Shown: positions 45,056 through 55,244 of the stretch, piece by piece
Position numbering within the stretch: the first letter of the stretch is position 1
Layout: every line of letters begins with the position of its first letter
From: an uncultured bacterium
GTDB taxonomy: Bacteria; Cyanobacteriota; Vampirovibrionia; Gastranaerophilales; Gastranaerophilaceae
Assembly: GCA_903868125.1 (NCBI GenBank)
Contig: CAIPUE010000015.1
Coordinates: 1-64,000 of the forward strand
Length of the DNA stretch: 64,000 nucleotides
Reading direction: 5' to 3'
Notes under the pieces: model-generated
The model's input: the letters and a program-made list of their open reading frames with translations, nothing else
The model's database searches: none
Told to the model about the DNA's origin: nothing
Program-made: the position numbers and the translations under genes

Positions 45056-46363
45056 TTATCTGTTAATAAACTCATTTTCCTGAACAGATTCAAGCACCAT
45101 TGCCCCTTCAAGTTTTTTTAGTTTATGCTCCCTAACAAATTCGTGCATTTTACCATAATCAAATTCGTTTTCCCATCTCGCAATTACAACCGTTGCAACG
45201 CAGTTGCCAATCAAGTTCACCGTAGTTCTTCCCATATCAAGGATTTGGTCGATTCCAAGCAAAATTGCAACCCCGATTAGAGGGATGTTGAAACTTGCCA
45301 AAGTTCCCGCCAAAACTATAAGAGAAACCCTCGGTACTGCCGCAACTCCTTTACTGGTAAGCATTAAGGCAAGCATAATTACAATTTGCTGCTCAAAAGA
45401 TAGATGTATCCCTGCGATTTGAGTCGCAAAAAGCACACCCAAAGCCAAATATAAAGTACTTCCGTCTAAATTAAATGTGTATCCCGTTGGCATAACAAAC
45501 CCGACAATATTTTTAGGAACACCGAATTTTTCCATTACTTCCATTGCCTTAGGCAACGCTGCTTCCGAACTCGCCGTTGAAAAAGCAAGAATAGCAGGTT
45601 CTTTAATTGCCTTCAATAGATTTCTGAAAGAGATTTTAACAATCTTGCACGCAATAAACAAAACGATAGTAACAAATAAAGCAAGAGCAAAATAAAGTGA
45701 AAAAATAACTTTTGCATATCCCGCTAAAATTCCAATCCCATTTTCACCTACAGTAGCAGCTATTGCGCCAAAAATCCCTATCGGTGCAAAGTACATAACG
45801 TATTCGGTAAATTTAAACATTATTTCAGAGAGTGAAGTTAAAATATCCAAAACAGGCTTCGCTTTTTGTCCCACCGCACAAATTGCAAGAGCCATAAATA
45901 TAGAAAAGACAACAATTTGCAGTAAATTCCCTTCTGCCATTGATTGGATTACGCTTGTCGGGAAAATATCAATAAGCATCCCTGAAAGTGAATGATGTGT
46001 TTGAACTGTCGCCATTTGATTAGCAGCTTGTATATTAGCCGGATTTACGACTACACCGAAACCCGCCCCGGGTTGAAATATATTGCCAACAGAAAGACCG
46101 ATAATGAGTGCAAGAGTTGTTACTATTTCAAAATAAATAAGAGTTTTTAAGCCGACTTTACCGATACTTTTTACATCGCCGTGACCTGCTATTCCGATAA
46201 CAAGAGTTGAAAACAACAAAGGCGCGACAATCATTTTTACCATTCTCAAGAAAACAACTGCTAAAGGATGAAGTCTTTGTGCAAAATCAGGTGCAAGCCA
46301 TCCGACAATTAGCCCCAGTATTAAGGCTAAAAATATCATAGTTGTAAGTTTTGAACTTTTCAA
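45056..46363 (-). CDS. Dicarboxylate/amino-acid:cation symporter (DAACS, GltP family)
   Basis: 435 residues with eight membrane segments and two re-entrant loops. FSTASSEAALPKAME (HP1, Ser-rich) and MPTGYTFNLDGSTLYLALG (the NMDGS-type motif, here NLDGS) are diagnostic, followed by TSKGVAAVPRVSLIVLAGTL (HP2). It imports glutamate, aspartate or C4-dicarboxylates with Na+ or H+. The gene runs opposite to the AAA-TPR gene, with a shared promoter region of 164 bp. Confidence 0.92.
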   Translation of the reverse strand: MKSSKLTTMIFLALILGLIVGWLAPDFAQRLHPLAVVFLRMVKMIVAPLLFSTLVIGIAGHGDVKSIGKVGLKTLIYFEIVTTLALIIGLSVGNIFQPGAGFGVVVNPANIQAANQMATVQTHHSLSGMLIDIFPTSVIQSMAEGNLLQIVVFSIFMALAICAVGQKAKPVLDILTSLSEIMFKFTEYVMYFAPIGIFGAIAATVGENGIGILAGYAKVIFSLYFALALFVTIVLFIACKIVKISFRNLLKAIKEPAILAFSTASSEAALPKAMEVMEKFGVPKNIVGFVMPTGYTFNLDGSTLYLALGVLFATQIAGIHLSFEQQIVIMLALMLTSKGVAAVPRVSLIVLAGTLASFNIPLIGVAILLGIDQILDMGRTTVNLIGNCVATVVIARWENEFDYGKMHEFVREHKLKKLEGAMVLESVQENEFINR

Positions 46364-46513
46364 ATAATCCTCACTTTGTATTTTTTTATATGTAATTCAG
46401 CATATAGGGTAAAAAACTGTGACCCAACTATTTTATATTATACAACAAACACACGTTTATGGACAATTTCGCCTCAGCGTATATTTACAAAATTGCAAAA
46501 AAAAACAAAATCG

Positions 46514-46519
46514 TATAAA
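46514..46519 (+). promoter_or_regulatory. -10 box 8 nt before the AAA gene start
   Basis: TATAAA ends 8 nt before the ATG at 46528; there is no ribosome binding site. Confidence 0.45.
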
Positions 46520-46527
46520 ATAAGTGC

Positions 46528-47799
46528 ATGCAATATAAATTTTTAAATATTTTTTTAGACCCAAAAGAATTATTGATGCAGGCAAAAACAGACATAAATC
46601 CTTTTTTGCTTGAAAATAATTCTTCTCAAATTGAAAAAATTTATAATTTCTTTAAAAGTGACATAAATTTGCTTTTTGTTAATGGTTTTTCAGGCACAGG
46701 AAAAGTAAAAATCATTAATTATTCGACCGCGTTTTTATCTTCAGAAGCAATTTTGCTGAAATATAACTGCTTTAATTCTACGGTGCTGGATGATATTTTG
46801 CTTTCGTTTTTTAGTGAATTTAAAAAATTATCATCACAAAATATTATTTCAGAACCACAGGTTAGGACAGAAAATTTTACACAAAAAGTGAATTCCTATT
46901 TTTCTCAAATAGAAAAACCTTTTGTGATAATTTTAGATTCGTTCGAGTCCGTTTTGGAAGAAAATCGCCAAGAAATCCTCGATTTTATTTTTCATCTGAA
47001 TTCTATGCAGAAAATTAAAACTATCGTAATCGGCAGAATTTTTGAAAATAAATATTTTAAAGATATACCATTCGAAAGGGTTACTGTATCGGCTCTTGAG
47101 AGACGGTTTTTTGAAAAATATCTTAAATCAGAGAAAATTAAGGTCTCAAATGTTACTTTAGACGAATTTTATAAGCATACTCGCGGATACTACTTTTTCA
47201 CCGCTCTTTCTCTAATTCTGATGAAAAACCAGAACTTATCACTAATAGAGTTTTTAACCAAATTCACTAACAGTTACCTTCCTTTTCATAAATTTTTAGA
47301 AAAACAAGCTCTAACCTTAATACCGGCAACAGAAAGAAATTTGTTTTGGTTCTTGTCCACAATCAGACATCCGATTAGTATAGATTTGCTTAAAAAACTT
47401 AACTTTTTTGATGAGGAAAAATTTGAACTTTTGATTGATAACCTTCTTATTATCAGGGATGATTCTCAAATTTATATTCGGGATTATCTTAAAGAGGAAA
47501 TTGGGGACGTAATTTCTTCGCATATTTTACAAAGGATTCGACAATACATAATCGATTTATATCTGACACAATTGCCTTTAAAACCTCTGGAACGAAATAT
47601 TTGTATCTCAAGGCAAACCATGCGAAAAGAAATTGAATACCACAAACTTTTCCTGCCTAAAAAACCAAAAACTATTCCAAATACAGCTATTGATATTAAT
47701 TATTTATCCTACGCAACGATTTTTGATGTTGATGTCAAATCAAAAGCGGACGAAGTTCAAGAGGAAAAGCAAAAAAAAAACGGTTTACCCTCAAAGTGA
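46528..47799 (+). CDS. AAA/STAND-type ATPase, N-terminal part of a split AAA-TPR protein
   Basis: 423 residues. P-loop NGFSGTGKVK (about 52-61), Walker B-like FVIILDSFESVLEE near 131-144, and an extended winged-helix-like C-terminal region; the pattern is that of STAND/archaeal-ATPase regulators that sit in front of TPR repeats. The frame ends soon after an A10 tract (47771-47780). With A9 it would continue in frame into the TPR gene below and give one protein of about 815 residues. The start ATG lies 8 nt beyond TATAAA, so the mRNA may be leaderless. Confidence 0.75.
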   Translation: MQYKFLNIFLDPKELLMQAKTDINPFLLENNSSQIEKIYNFFKSDINLLFVNGFSGTGKVKIINYSTAFLSSEAILLKYNCFNSTVLDDILLSFFSEFKKLSSQNIISEPQVRTENFTQKVNSYFSQIEKPFVIILDSFESVLEENRQEILDFIFHLNSMQKIKTIVIGRIFENKYFKDIPFERVTVSALERRFFEKYLKSEKIKVSNVTLDEFYKHTRGYYFFTALSLILMKNQNLSLIEFLTKFTNSYLPFHKFLEKQALTLIPATERNLFWFLSTIRHPISIDLLKKLNFFDEEKFELLIDNLLIIRDDSQIYIRDYLKEEIGDVISSHILQRIRQYIIDLYLTQLPLKPLERNICISRQTMRKEIEYHKLFLPKKPKTIPNTAIDINYLSYATIFDVDVKSKADEVQEEKQKKNGLPSK

Positions 47800-48979
47800 G
47801 TTCCCGCAAAAAAGAAATATAAAAATTAATCCAGAAAATTTACCTTATCAACAAAATGAAAAAAAATCTGACTTAGCCGACTTTAATAATGAAATTCCAC
47901 ATACAATCAAGAATCTTACCCTAAAAGAAATTATTGAAGAGGCAAAGGAAGCTGAACTGGATTATGATTATTTAAACGCCGTTGATTTGTACCAAAAAGC
48001 ACTTTTACTAAAAGATGACAAACATTATCAGTCTTACCTGTCTTTAATTCACACCAAAATAGCTTATGCCTACAAAAAAATGTCAGATTATGAAAATGCC
48101 CTCAAATATTATGAATTAGCACGCCAAATTTATGAAAATACAAATGATTTTGTCAAAGTTAATTATATAAAATTCAATATCGCAAAAATCTTTTATGAAA
48201 CTTACAAAATAGATAATGCAAAGGAAATATTACTCACAATTACCAAATCAGAGGATACGCCGGAAATTTTGGCGCTAAAATGCTTTCTTTTGCTTGCCAA
48301 TATTGAAGAAGGGTTATCTAAGCTCCAAAATGCCTTTGAGTATTACAAATGTGCGATTGCACATTCTAAAGAAGTAACTAACATAGAAGTATTATCTGAA
48401 CTTTATTTTAAATATGCACTCATAATGGATGATAAAAATGACACCAAAACGGCGATAGAGTTTTATACAAAATGTATTAATTTAAGCGATGATTTAAATA
48501 TCAACAAATTTCTTTCGCCGACCTATTCAAATATAGCAACGTTATATTTAGAAAAAAATGATATAGAAAATGCCGTAAAAAATTACATAAAAGCCTATGA
48601 AATCGATAAGCAAGGCAATAATGTAGAGGGACTATACTATTCGTCTTCAAAATTGGCCTCCGTATTGCAAAGAAAACAACCGCAAGAAGCGATTAAATAT
48701 TTTAATACGGCTTTGGATTGCGCGACGTTAATGAATGATGTTTTTTATATTGTATCGGCTTCTCTGGCAATCGGAGATTATTACTATGACCGAAAACAAA
48801 ACGAAATTGCATTAAAATATTATATTCAAGCCCTTGATTTAGCGCAAAATGATTTTAGTGTGGACAATATAAACAAAATTAATATAAGAATTAACGACAT
48901 AAAGTTTAGAATGGGTGTTGAAAACTTTGAGAAAGTAATCGAAATTATAAGACAAGAAACCGAGCAAGAACATGAATGA
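47732..48979 (+). CDS. TPR-repeat protein, C-terminal part of a split AAA-TPR protein
   Basis: About 415 residues from the possible ATG at 47732, though no good ribosome binding site is visible and the first 50 residues overlap the AAA frame. At least eight TPR motifs fill residues about 90-400 (YLNAVDLYQKALLL; YENALKYYELARQIYEN; AIEFYTKCINLSDD; IENAVKNYIKAYEID). TPR domains hold partner proteins or sense ligands in STAND proteins. It probably is translated as a fusion with the AAA part via slippage on the A10 tract. Its stop overlaps the rsmG start (ATGAATGA). Confidence 0.65.
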   Translation: MSNQKRTKFKRKSKKKTVYPQSEFPQKRNIKINPENLPYQQNEKKSDLADFNNEIPHTIKNLTLKEIIEEAKEAELDYDYLNAVDLYQKALLLKDDKHYQSYLSLIHTKIAYAYKKMSDYENALKYYELARQIYENTNDFVKVNYIKFNIAKIFYETYKIDNAKEILLTITKSEDTPEILALKCFLLLANIEEGLSKLQNAFEYYKCAIAHSKEVTNIEVLSELYFKYALIMDDKNDTKTAIEFYTKCINLSDDLNINKFLSPTYSNIATLYLEKNDIENAVKNYIKAYEIDKQGNNVEGLYYSSSKLASVLQRKQPQEAIKYFNTALDCATLMNDVFYIVSASLAIGDYYYDRKQNEIALKYYIQALDLAQNDFSVDNINKINIRINDIKFRMGVENFEKVIEIIRQETEQEHE

Positions 48980-49637
48980 AACCCAAGTCCAAATATTAAA
49001 ACAAAAGCTGGAATTTGATTTGTCCGAGGCTAAAATAAAAATTTACAGTAAATATGAGGATTTTTTTCTTCAAAAAAATGCCCATACTAATCTTATTTCA
49101 AAGAACGATGAAAAATTATTGTTTGAAAAACATATTTTTGATTCGCTCGCGATTAATTTGTTCTTAAAAGACAGACATGGCAAAACACTGGGAAGGTTGC
49201 TGGATATAGGTACAGGAGGCGGATTCCCATCAGTACCGATTGCGATTTTTTATGAAAATATAAATGTTTTTGCAATTGACAGTATCAGAAAAAAAATTAA
49301 TATAATCGAAGAATTTAAATCGGATTTGGAATTAGATAATTTGTTTCCAATATGTGACAGGGTGGAAAATTTACAATTAAAAAACAACAGAAAATCTTAC
49401 GATTATGTTACAACGCGTGCTGTTGCACCGCTTGAAACTATTTTAAAATATGCGATTCCGAATTTAAAAGTCGGCGGACATTTTATTGCCTACAAATCAA
49501 AAAAAGCTTTGACTGAAATAAAAGATGCTGAGAGAACCGCAAAATTACTCAAAGCGAAAATGGTTGATATAATTGAGTATGTTTTACCTTTAGAGGAAAT
49601 TCATGAACGAAATTTAGTGATTTTTAAAAAAATATAA
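48972..49637 (+). CDS. rsmG: 16S rRNA m7G527 methyltransferase RsmG
   Basis: RsmG (GidB) methylates G527 of 16S rRNA. 221 residues: FLQKNAHTNLISKNDEKLLFEKHIFDSLAI, then the SAM motif LLDIGTGGGFPSVPIAIFYENINVFAIDSIRKK (about 77-109), then YDYVTTRAVAPLETILKYAIPNLKVGG and the C-terminal YVLP. Length normal. Overlaps the upstream TPR gene, so coupled. mnmE, which often neighbours it, is 27 kb away. Confidence 0.94.
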   Translation: MNETQVQILKQKLEFDLSEAKIKIYSKYEDFFLQKNAHTNLISKNDEKLLFEKHIFDSLAINLFLKDRHGKTLGRLLDIGTGGGFPSVPIAIFYENINVFAIDSIRKKINIIEEFKSDLELDNLFPICDRVENLQLKNNRKSYDYVTTRAVAPLETILKYAIPNLKVGGHFIAYKSKKALTEIKDAERTAKLLKAKMVDIIEYVLPLEEIHERNLVIFKKI

Positions 49638-49641
49638 AAAA

Positions 49642-49670
49642 GTAGGGTATGGTTAAATCCACGCCCTACT
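49642..49670. repeat. REP-like palindrome between convergent rsmG and groEL
   Basis: GTAGGGTATGG (49642-49652) and CCACGCCCTAC (49660-49670) pair with two mismatches. T residues flank it, so it may act as terminator for both genes. Confidence 0.6.
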
Positions 49671-49718
49671 TTTAAACTGTCTATCGGTGAGATAGTAATA
49701 TCACCGCGAAGATTTAGG

Positions 49719-51595
<1,877 letters not shown>

Positions 51596-51883
51596 TTACT
51601 CGATTACTCCTAAAACATCCTTGATTGAAAGGATTTTTAAAGTTTTATTGTCTTCTTTTACGTCTGTTCCTGAATATTTTGCGAACAAAACTATTTCACC
51701 GACTTTAACATCCATCGGCTCTCTTTCGCCGCTATCAAGTGTTTTTCCTGCACCAATCGCAACGATTTCGCCTTTTTGTGATTTTTCTTTTGCGCTATCC
51801 GGAATAAAAATTCCGCCTGAAGTTTGTTCTGTGTCTTCAATTACCTTAATAACAATTCTGTCTGCCAGTGGTCTGATTGCCAT
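51596..51883 (-). CDS. groS: 10-kDa co-chaperonin GroES
   Basis: 95 residues: IRPLADRIVIKVIEDTEQTSGGIFIPDSAKEKSQKGEIVAIGAG, the mobile loop with GGI, and VGEIVLFAKYSGTDV. It caps the GroEL ring. The stop codon lies against a heptamer array. No CIRCE element (TTAGCACTC-N9-GAGTGCTAA) was found in the leader. Confidence 0.97.
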   Translation of the reverse strand: MAIRPLADRIVIKVIEDTEQTSGGIFIPDSAKEKSQKGEIVAIGAGKTLDSGEREPMDVKVGEIVLFAKYSGTDVKEDNKTLKILSIKDVLGVIE

Positions 51884-51926
51884 GCTTGTTCACTCCTTCT
51901 TTTCTTACTATACTTTTTATTTTGAT

Positions 51927-51950
51927 GTCGGGCAAGAATGCCCGACCTAC
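51927..51950 (-). repeat. REP-like palindrome in the groES leader
   Basis: GTCGGGCA (51927-51934) and TGCCCGAC (51939-51946) form an 8-bp perfect stem; CTAC (51947-51950) is the GTAG head on the minus strand. It lies 43 bp upstream of groES. Confidence 0.75.
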
Positions 51951-52083
51951 TACTTTATTTATACCTCAAAAAATTCTAATAAAATACAAATTTAAGGAAA
52001 AATTAATAATTTTACTTAAACATCAACACAAATAAGCTCCGTATGATGAGACTAATGCACAATTAAGAACCAGCATAGGGACA

Positions 52084-52113
52084 TTTCTCTCGAAATCAAA
52101 GATTTCGGAGAAA
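52084..52113. other. Long hairpin in the groES-hisC intergenic region
   Basis: TTTCTC-T-CGAAATC-AAA-GATTTCG-GAGAAA gives a 13-bp stem with one bulge. No T tract follows. It could be a terminator-less regulatory structure or another dispersed palindrome; nothing else is recognised between 51960 and 52190. Confidence 0.5.
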
Positions 52114-52191
52114 GCAGTCAAAACAAATTTTCTATACTTGTGCAGTGGTCTTATGATTAGACTTGTAAAAATGCCCTAATTATTTTTATTG

Positions 52192-52197
52192 TATAAT
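52192..52197 (+). promoter_or_regulatory. -10 box 6 nt before the hisC start
   Basis: TATAAT ends 6 nt before ATG 52204. The earlier in-frame TTG at 52189 lies upstream of the -10 and cannot be the start. Confidence 0.55.
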
Positions 52198-52203
52198 TAC
52201 ACT

Positions 52204-53922
52204 ATGAAAGCAAAAAAAACAATTCAAGAATTAAGCGCATATCCTGTTTCACTTTTTGATGAAGAAGGTTATTTAAAAATAGACAGCAACGAAAGTGATT
52301 TCGGACCTTCGCCAAAAGTTCTTGATACTCTGCGCCACGTTGAACCGTGTGATGTCCGGTATTACCCGTTTTATGGCGAATTATTAAAAAAATTAGCGAA
52401 TTTTCATGGGGTAAATATTGAAAATATAATTCTTACGGCAGGTGCCGATGAGGCAATAAGCTCAATTCTCGGTACTTTTTTGGAAGCGGGACAAACCGTT
52501 CTAACCGTCACTCCTTCTTTTGTTATGCCCAAAATTTATTCAAAAATTAATGGGCTTAAATATCTGGAAATTCCTTATGAGGATAAATGGCAATTCCCTA
52601 GCAAAAAATTTATACAAAATATTGATAATGCAGATTTTATACACATTACAACCCCAAATTCACCTACAGGAGAGGTGATTTCACAGGATGTTATCGCACA
52701 AATTATTGATAAATCTGGCGATAAAGCCGTATTGATTGATGAAACTTACGCAAATTATTCGGGTATAACCAATCTGGAGTTGACAAAAACAAACGAAAAC
52801 GTTTTTATCGTACGTTCCTTTTCCAAAGATTTTGCGCTTGCGGGGCTAAGGCTCGGCTATATTGTTTCAGCAGAACAAAATATTAAAAACCTAAGAAAAT
52901 ATCTCAGCCCTTACAATGTTTCTAATTTGACTGTTAAAGCAGGAATTGCGGCACTTGATGATATTCAATATTTTGAAGATGTTAAAAGCGAGATGGAAAA
53001 ATCAAAAAAAGTTTTATCAGATGGGTTGGAAAAATTAGGCGCAAAAATTTATCAGTCAAAAACAAATTTTATATGCGTTGATTTTGGTGAAAAAGCAGAT
53101 TTTATTTACAAAAAATTATTAGACAACAAAATCAAAGTTAAATATTATCGAAAAAGAGAAATGCTTGAAAACTGTTTCAGAATTACCGTTCCCAGACTTG
53201 AAAACACCTTAAAAATATTGGAAACGTTAAAAACAAAACCAACTATTATTTTTGATGTGGACGGGGTTTTAATGGATGCTTCAAAATCTTATAGAGTGGC
53301 TGTGCAAAAGACTTTTAACCATTTTTCCAATAAAGATGTTTCATCAGAGGAGCTTTCTGCGGCGAAAAAACACGGTGGACTTAATAATGACTGGGATTTA
53401 ACCGAATTTTTGTTGAAAAAATATGGGTATGAAATAAATAAAGATGAGATTGTCGAGATTTTTCAAGCTTACTACACAAAGCTGGCAGAAATAGAAGAAC
53501 CTCTTGTTGATTGCGAATTTTTTGAAAAGTTGGCAAAAAATTATAATTTATCCGTATTTACAGGGCGTTTAAGACGGGAAGCATTTTTCACTCTTGATAA
53601 ACACAATTTTACGAAATATTTTTATCCGATAATTACCATGGATGAAGTCGGGCTTCATCGCCAAAAACCTGATTGCTTGGGACTCGAAATTATTAAAGCA
53701 AAAATCATTACCGATAAGATTTATTACTTGGGTGATACGGTTGATGATATGACTTGTGCTATAACTGCAAATGTATTAGGAATAGGGATATTACCTCCAC
53801 AGGATAAATCAGACGATTTGAAAAATCTGTTGAAATCTAAAAATGCCATGGTAGTATTAGAACAGGCAACTGATTTAGGAAAATTTTTAGAAGAACTAGA
53901 GGATGGCTATGCGAAAAAGTGA
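52204..53922 (+). CDS. hisC: Histidinol-phosphate aminotransferase fused to HAD phosphatase
   Basis: 572 residues. The first about 345 are HisC (SNESDFGPSPKVL, TTPNSPTGEVIS, IDETYANYSG, PLP-Lys in RSFSKDFALAGLRLGY). Residues about 345-572 are a HAD-family hydrolase with every motif intact: IIFDVDGVLMD, SVFTGRLRRE, RQKPDCLGLE, YYLGDTVDDMTCA. Fused, the two could catalyse consecutive steps 8 and 9 of histidine biosynthesis (transamination, then phosphate removal). HAD domains with this pattern are known in cyanobacteria. The gene overlaps hisB (step 7) by 20 bp. The phosphatase function is inferred from the fusion and context. Confidence 0.88.
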   Translation: MKAKKTIQELSAYPVSLFDEEGYLKIDSNESDFGPSPKVLDTLRHVEPCDVRYYPFYGELLKKLANFHGVNIENIILTAGADEAISSILGTFLEAGQTVLTVTPSFVMPKIYSKINGLKYLEIPYEDKWQFPSKKFIQNIDNADFIHITTPNSPTGEVISQDVIAQIIDKSGDKAVLIDETYANYSGITNLELTKTNENVFIVRSFSKDFALAGLRLGYIVSAEQNIKNLRKYLSPYNVSNLTVKAGIAALDDIQYFEDVKSEMEKSKKVLSDGLEKLGAKIYQSKTNFICVDFGEKADFIYKKLLDNKIKVKYYRKREMLENCFRITVPRLENTLKILETLKTKPTIIFDVDGVLMDASKSYRVAVQKTFNHFSNKDVSSEELSAAKKHGGLNNDWDLTEFLLKKYGYEINKDEIVEIFQAYYTKLAEIEEPLVDCEFFEKLAKNYNLSVFTGRLRREAFFTLDKHNFTKYFYPIITMDEVGLHRQKPDCLGLEIIKAKIITDKIYYLGDTVDDMTCAITANVLGIGILPPQDKSDDLKNLLKSKNAMVVLEQATDLGKFLEELEDGYAKK

Positions 53923-54493
53923 AAAGATTAGAAAGACACTCGAAACTGAAGTTAAGATTGAATTAAATCTTGATGGAACCGGCAAACGAGAGATTGAAAC
54001 CCCAATAAAATTTTTTACGCACATGTTGGAACAATTCGCCGCACACGGCGGATTTGATTTAAAAATCAATGTGCAATCACATGATAAAGACAACCACCAC
54101 GTTGTCGAAGATGTTGCGCTTACACTTGGCGAAGCTTTCAAAGATGCTTTGGGGGATAAAAAAGGGATAAATCGTTACGGAAGTTTTATTTTACCAATGG
54201 ATGAGGCGCTTTCGCTTGCGGTAATTGATTTGAGCGGACGGGTATTTTCCAAGGTGGATATTAACATTAAGGACGAAAAAACATCTGATTTTGAAACGAT
54301 TTTGCTTCCACATTTCTTCAACAGTTTTGCGCAGGCTAGCCAGTCGACAATCCACATAAAAATGCTTGATGGTAGTGACACTCACCACATAATCGAAGCG
54401 GTTTTTAAATCCTTTGCAAGGGCTTTGAACATTTCTTGCGCGATTAATGAGAATAACAAAGACGTAATTCCTTCGACAAAAGGGATTTTGTAA
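53903..54493 (+). CDS. hisB: Imidazoleglycerol-phosphate dehydratase
   Basis: Step 7 of histidine biosynthesis. 196 residues with the two Mn-binding motifs DNHHVVEDVALTLGEA and DTHHIIEAVFKSFARAL and the MDEAL loop. It is the single-domain form; the phosphatase carried by E. coli HisB is absent, and a HAD domain is fused to the upstream HisC instead. The ATG lies within the end of hisC. Confidence 0.95.
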   Translation: MAMRKSEKIRKTLETEVKIELNLDGTGKREIETPIKFFTHMLEQFAAHGGFDLKINVQSHDKDNHHVVEDVALTLGEAFKDALGDKKGINRYGSFILPMDEALSLAVIDLSGRVFSKVDINIKDEKTSDFETILLPHFFNSFAQASQSTIHIKMLDGSDTHHIIEAVFKSFARALNISCAINENNKDVIPSTKGIL

Positions 54494-54541
54494 GGAAAAA
54501 AGGGGAACAGAGGTATGGAAGGATAGAGATAGGGCTTGGGT

Positions 54542-54725
54542 GAACGGTAAACGGTAAACGGCGGCAAGAAGCCCTAGGTCGTTAAAGTAGGGTGGGTTCC
54601 CTAACCCACCGACAATAAACCCCAAAGAAGTAAAAAGGAAAAAGGAAGCAAGAACGACAAAACCGTTTACCGTTTACTGTTTACCGTTTACTTCGTTTAA
54701 ACCCATCAACCATTCAACTAAAAAA
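54542..54725. repeat. Composite repeat between hisB and leuD
   Basis: A (CGGTAAA)n array at 54542-54563, a CGGCGGCAAGAAGCCC link, then AAAGTAG and a GTAG palindrome (54587-54610, GGTGGGTT/AACCCACC), an ACAATAA spacer with GAAGTAAAAAG, and a second reversed (ACCGTTT)n array near 54660. The same order of blocks is found behind rpoD. No gene is seen. Confidence 0.85.
54587..54610 (+). repeat. REP-like palindrome with GTAG head
   Basis: GTAG (54587-54590), then GGTGGGTT/AACCCACC (54591-54598 and 54603-54610) with a 4-nt loop. Confidence 0.75.
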
Positions 54726-54734
54726 GGAGCTACA

Positions 54735-55229
54735 ATGAAAAACGCATCAAACACTTGGATTTATGGTGATAATGTCGATACTGACGTCATAATTCCGGCA
54801 AGATATTTAAATACATCTGAACCGAGTGAATTGGCGAAATTTTGCATGGAAGACATTGACAAAAATTTTGCGAAAGAAGTTAAAGAGGGCGATGTCATTG
54901 TAGCAGGTGAAAATTTTGGCTGCGGTTCTTCCAGAGAGCATGCTCCGATTGCAATTAAGGCATCTGGAGTTAAGGTGGTCATTGCAAAGAGTTTTGCGCG
55001 GATTTTTTTTAGAAACGCAATAAATATAGGGCTTGTGATACTCAAAAACAGTGAATTGCCTGATGAAATAAGAAAGGGTGATGAGATAGAAGTCGATATT
55101 GAAAACGGTACAATCAAAAATTTATCCACAGGAAAAGAATATGAAACAACTGCTTATACAGGTTCGATTAAAGAATTAATCGACATCGGCGGGTTGATTA
55201 ATTATACAAAAGAGAAATTGAAAAGTTAA
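54735..55229 (+). CDS. leuD: 3-isopropylmalate dehydratase small subunit
   Basis: LeuD of leucine biosynthesis, 164 residues, of the short type. Motifs [13 protein letters not shown] and [43 protein letters not shown] are characteristic. AAGGAG lies 8 nt upstream. The LeuC partner is not in the window; the gene stands alone behind hisB and a repeat block. A homoaconitase/other small subunit is possible but less likely. Confidence 0.9.
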   Translation: MKNASNTWIYGDNVDTDVIIPARYLNTSEPSELAKFCMEDIDKNFAKEVKEGDVIVAGENFGCGSSREHAPIAIKASGVKVVIAKSFARIFFRNAINIGLVILKNSELPDEIRKGDEIEVDIENGTIKNLSTGKEYETTAYTGSIKELIDIGGLINYTKEKLKS

Positions 55230-55244
55230 TTTAGAAAACATTTA

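Noticed and set aside
51884-52188. CIRCE operator upstream of groES
   Set aside because: No TTAGCACTC-N9-GAGTGCTAA; the only palindrome is the GTAG element.
52189-52203. TTG start five codons before the hisC ATG
   Set aside because: It lies upstream of the TATAAT that would drive the gene, and adds no homology.
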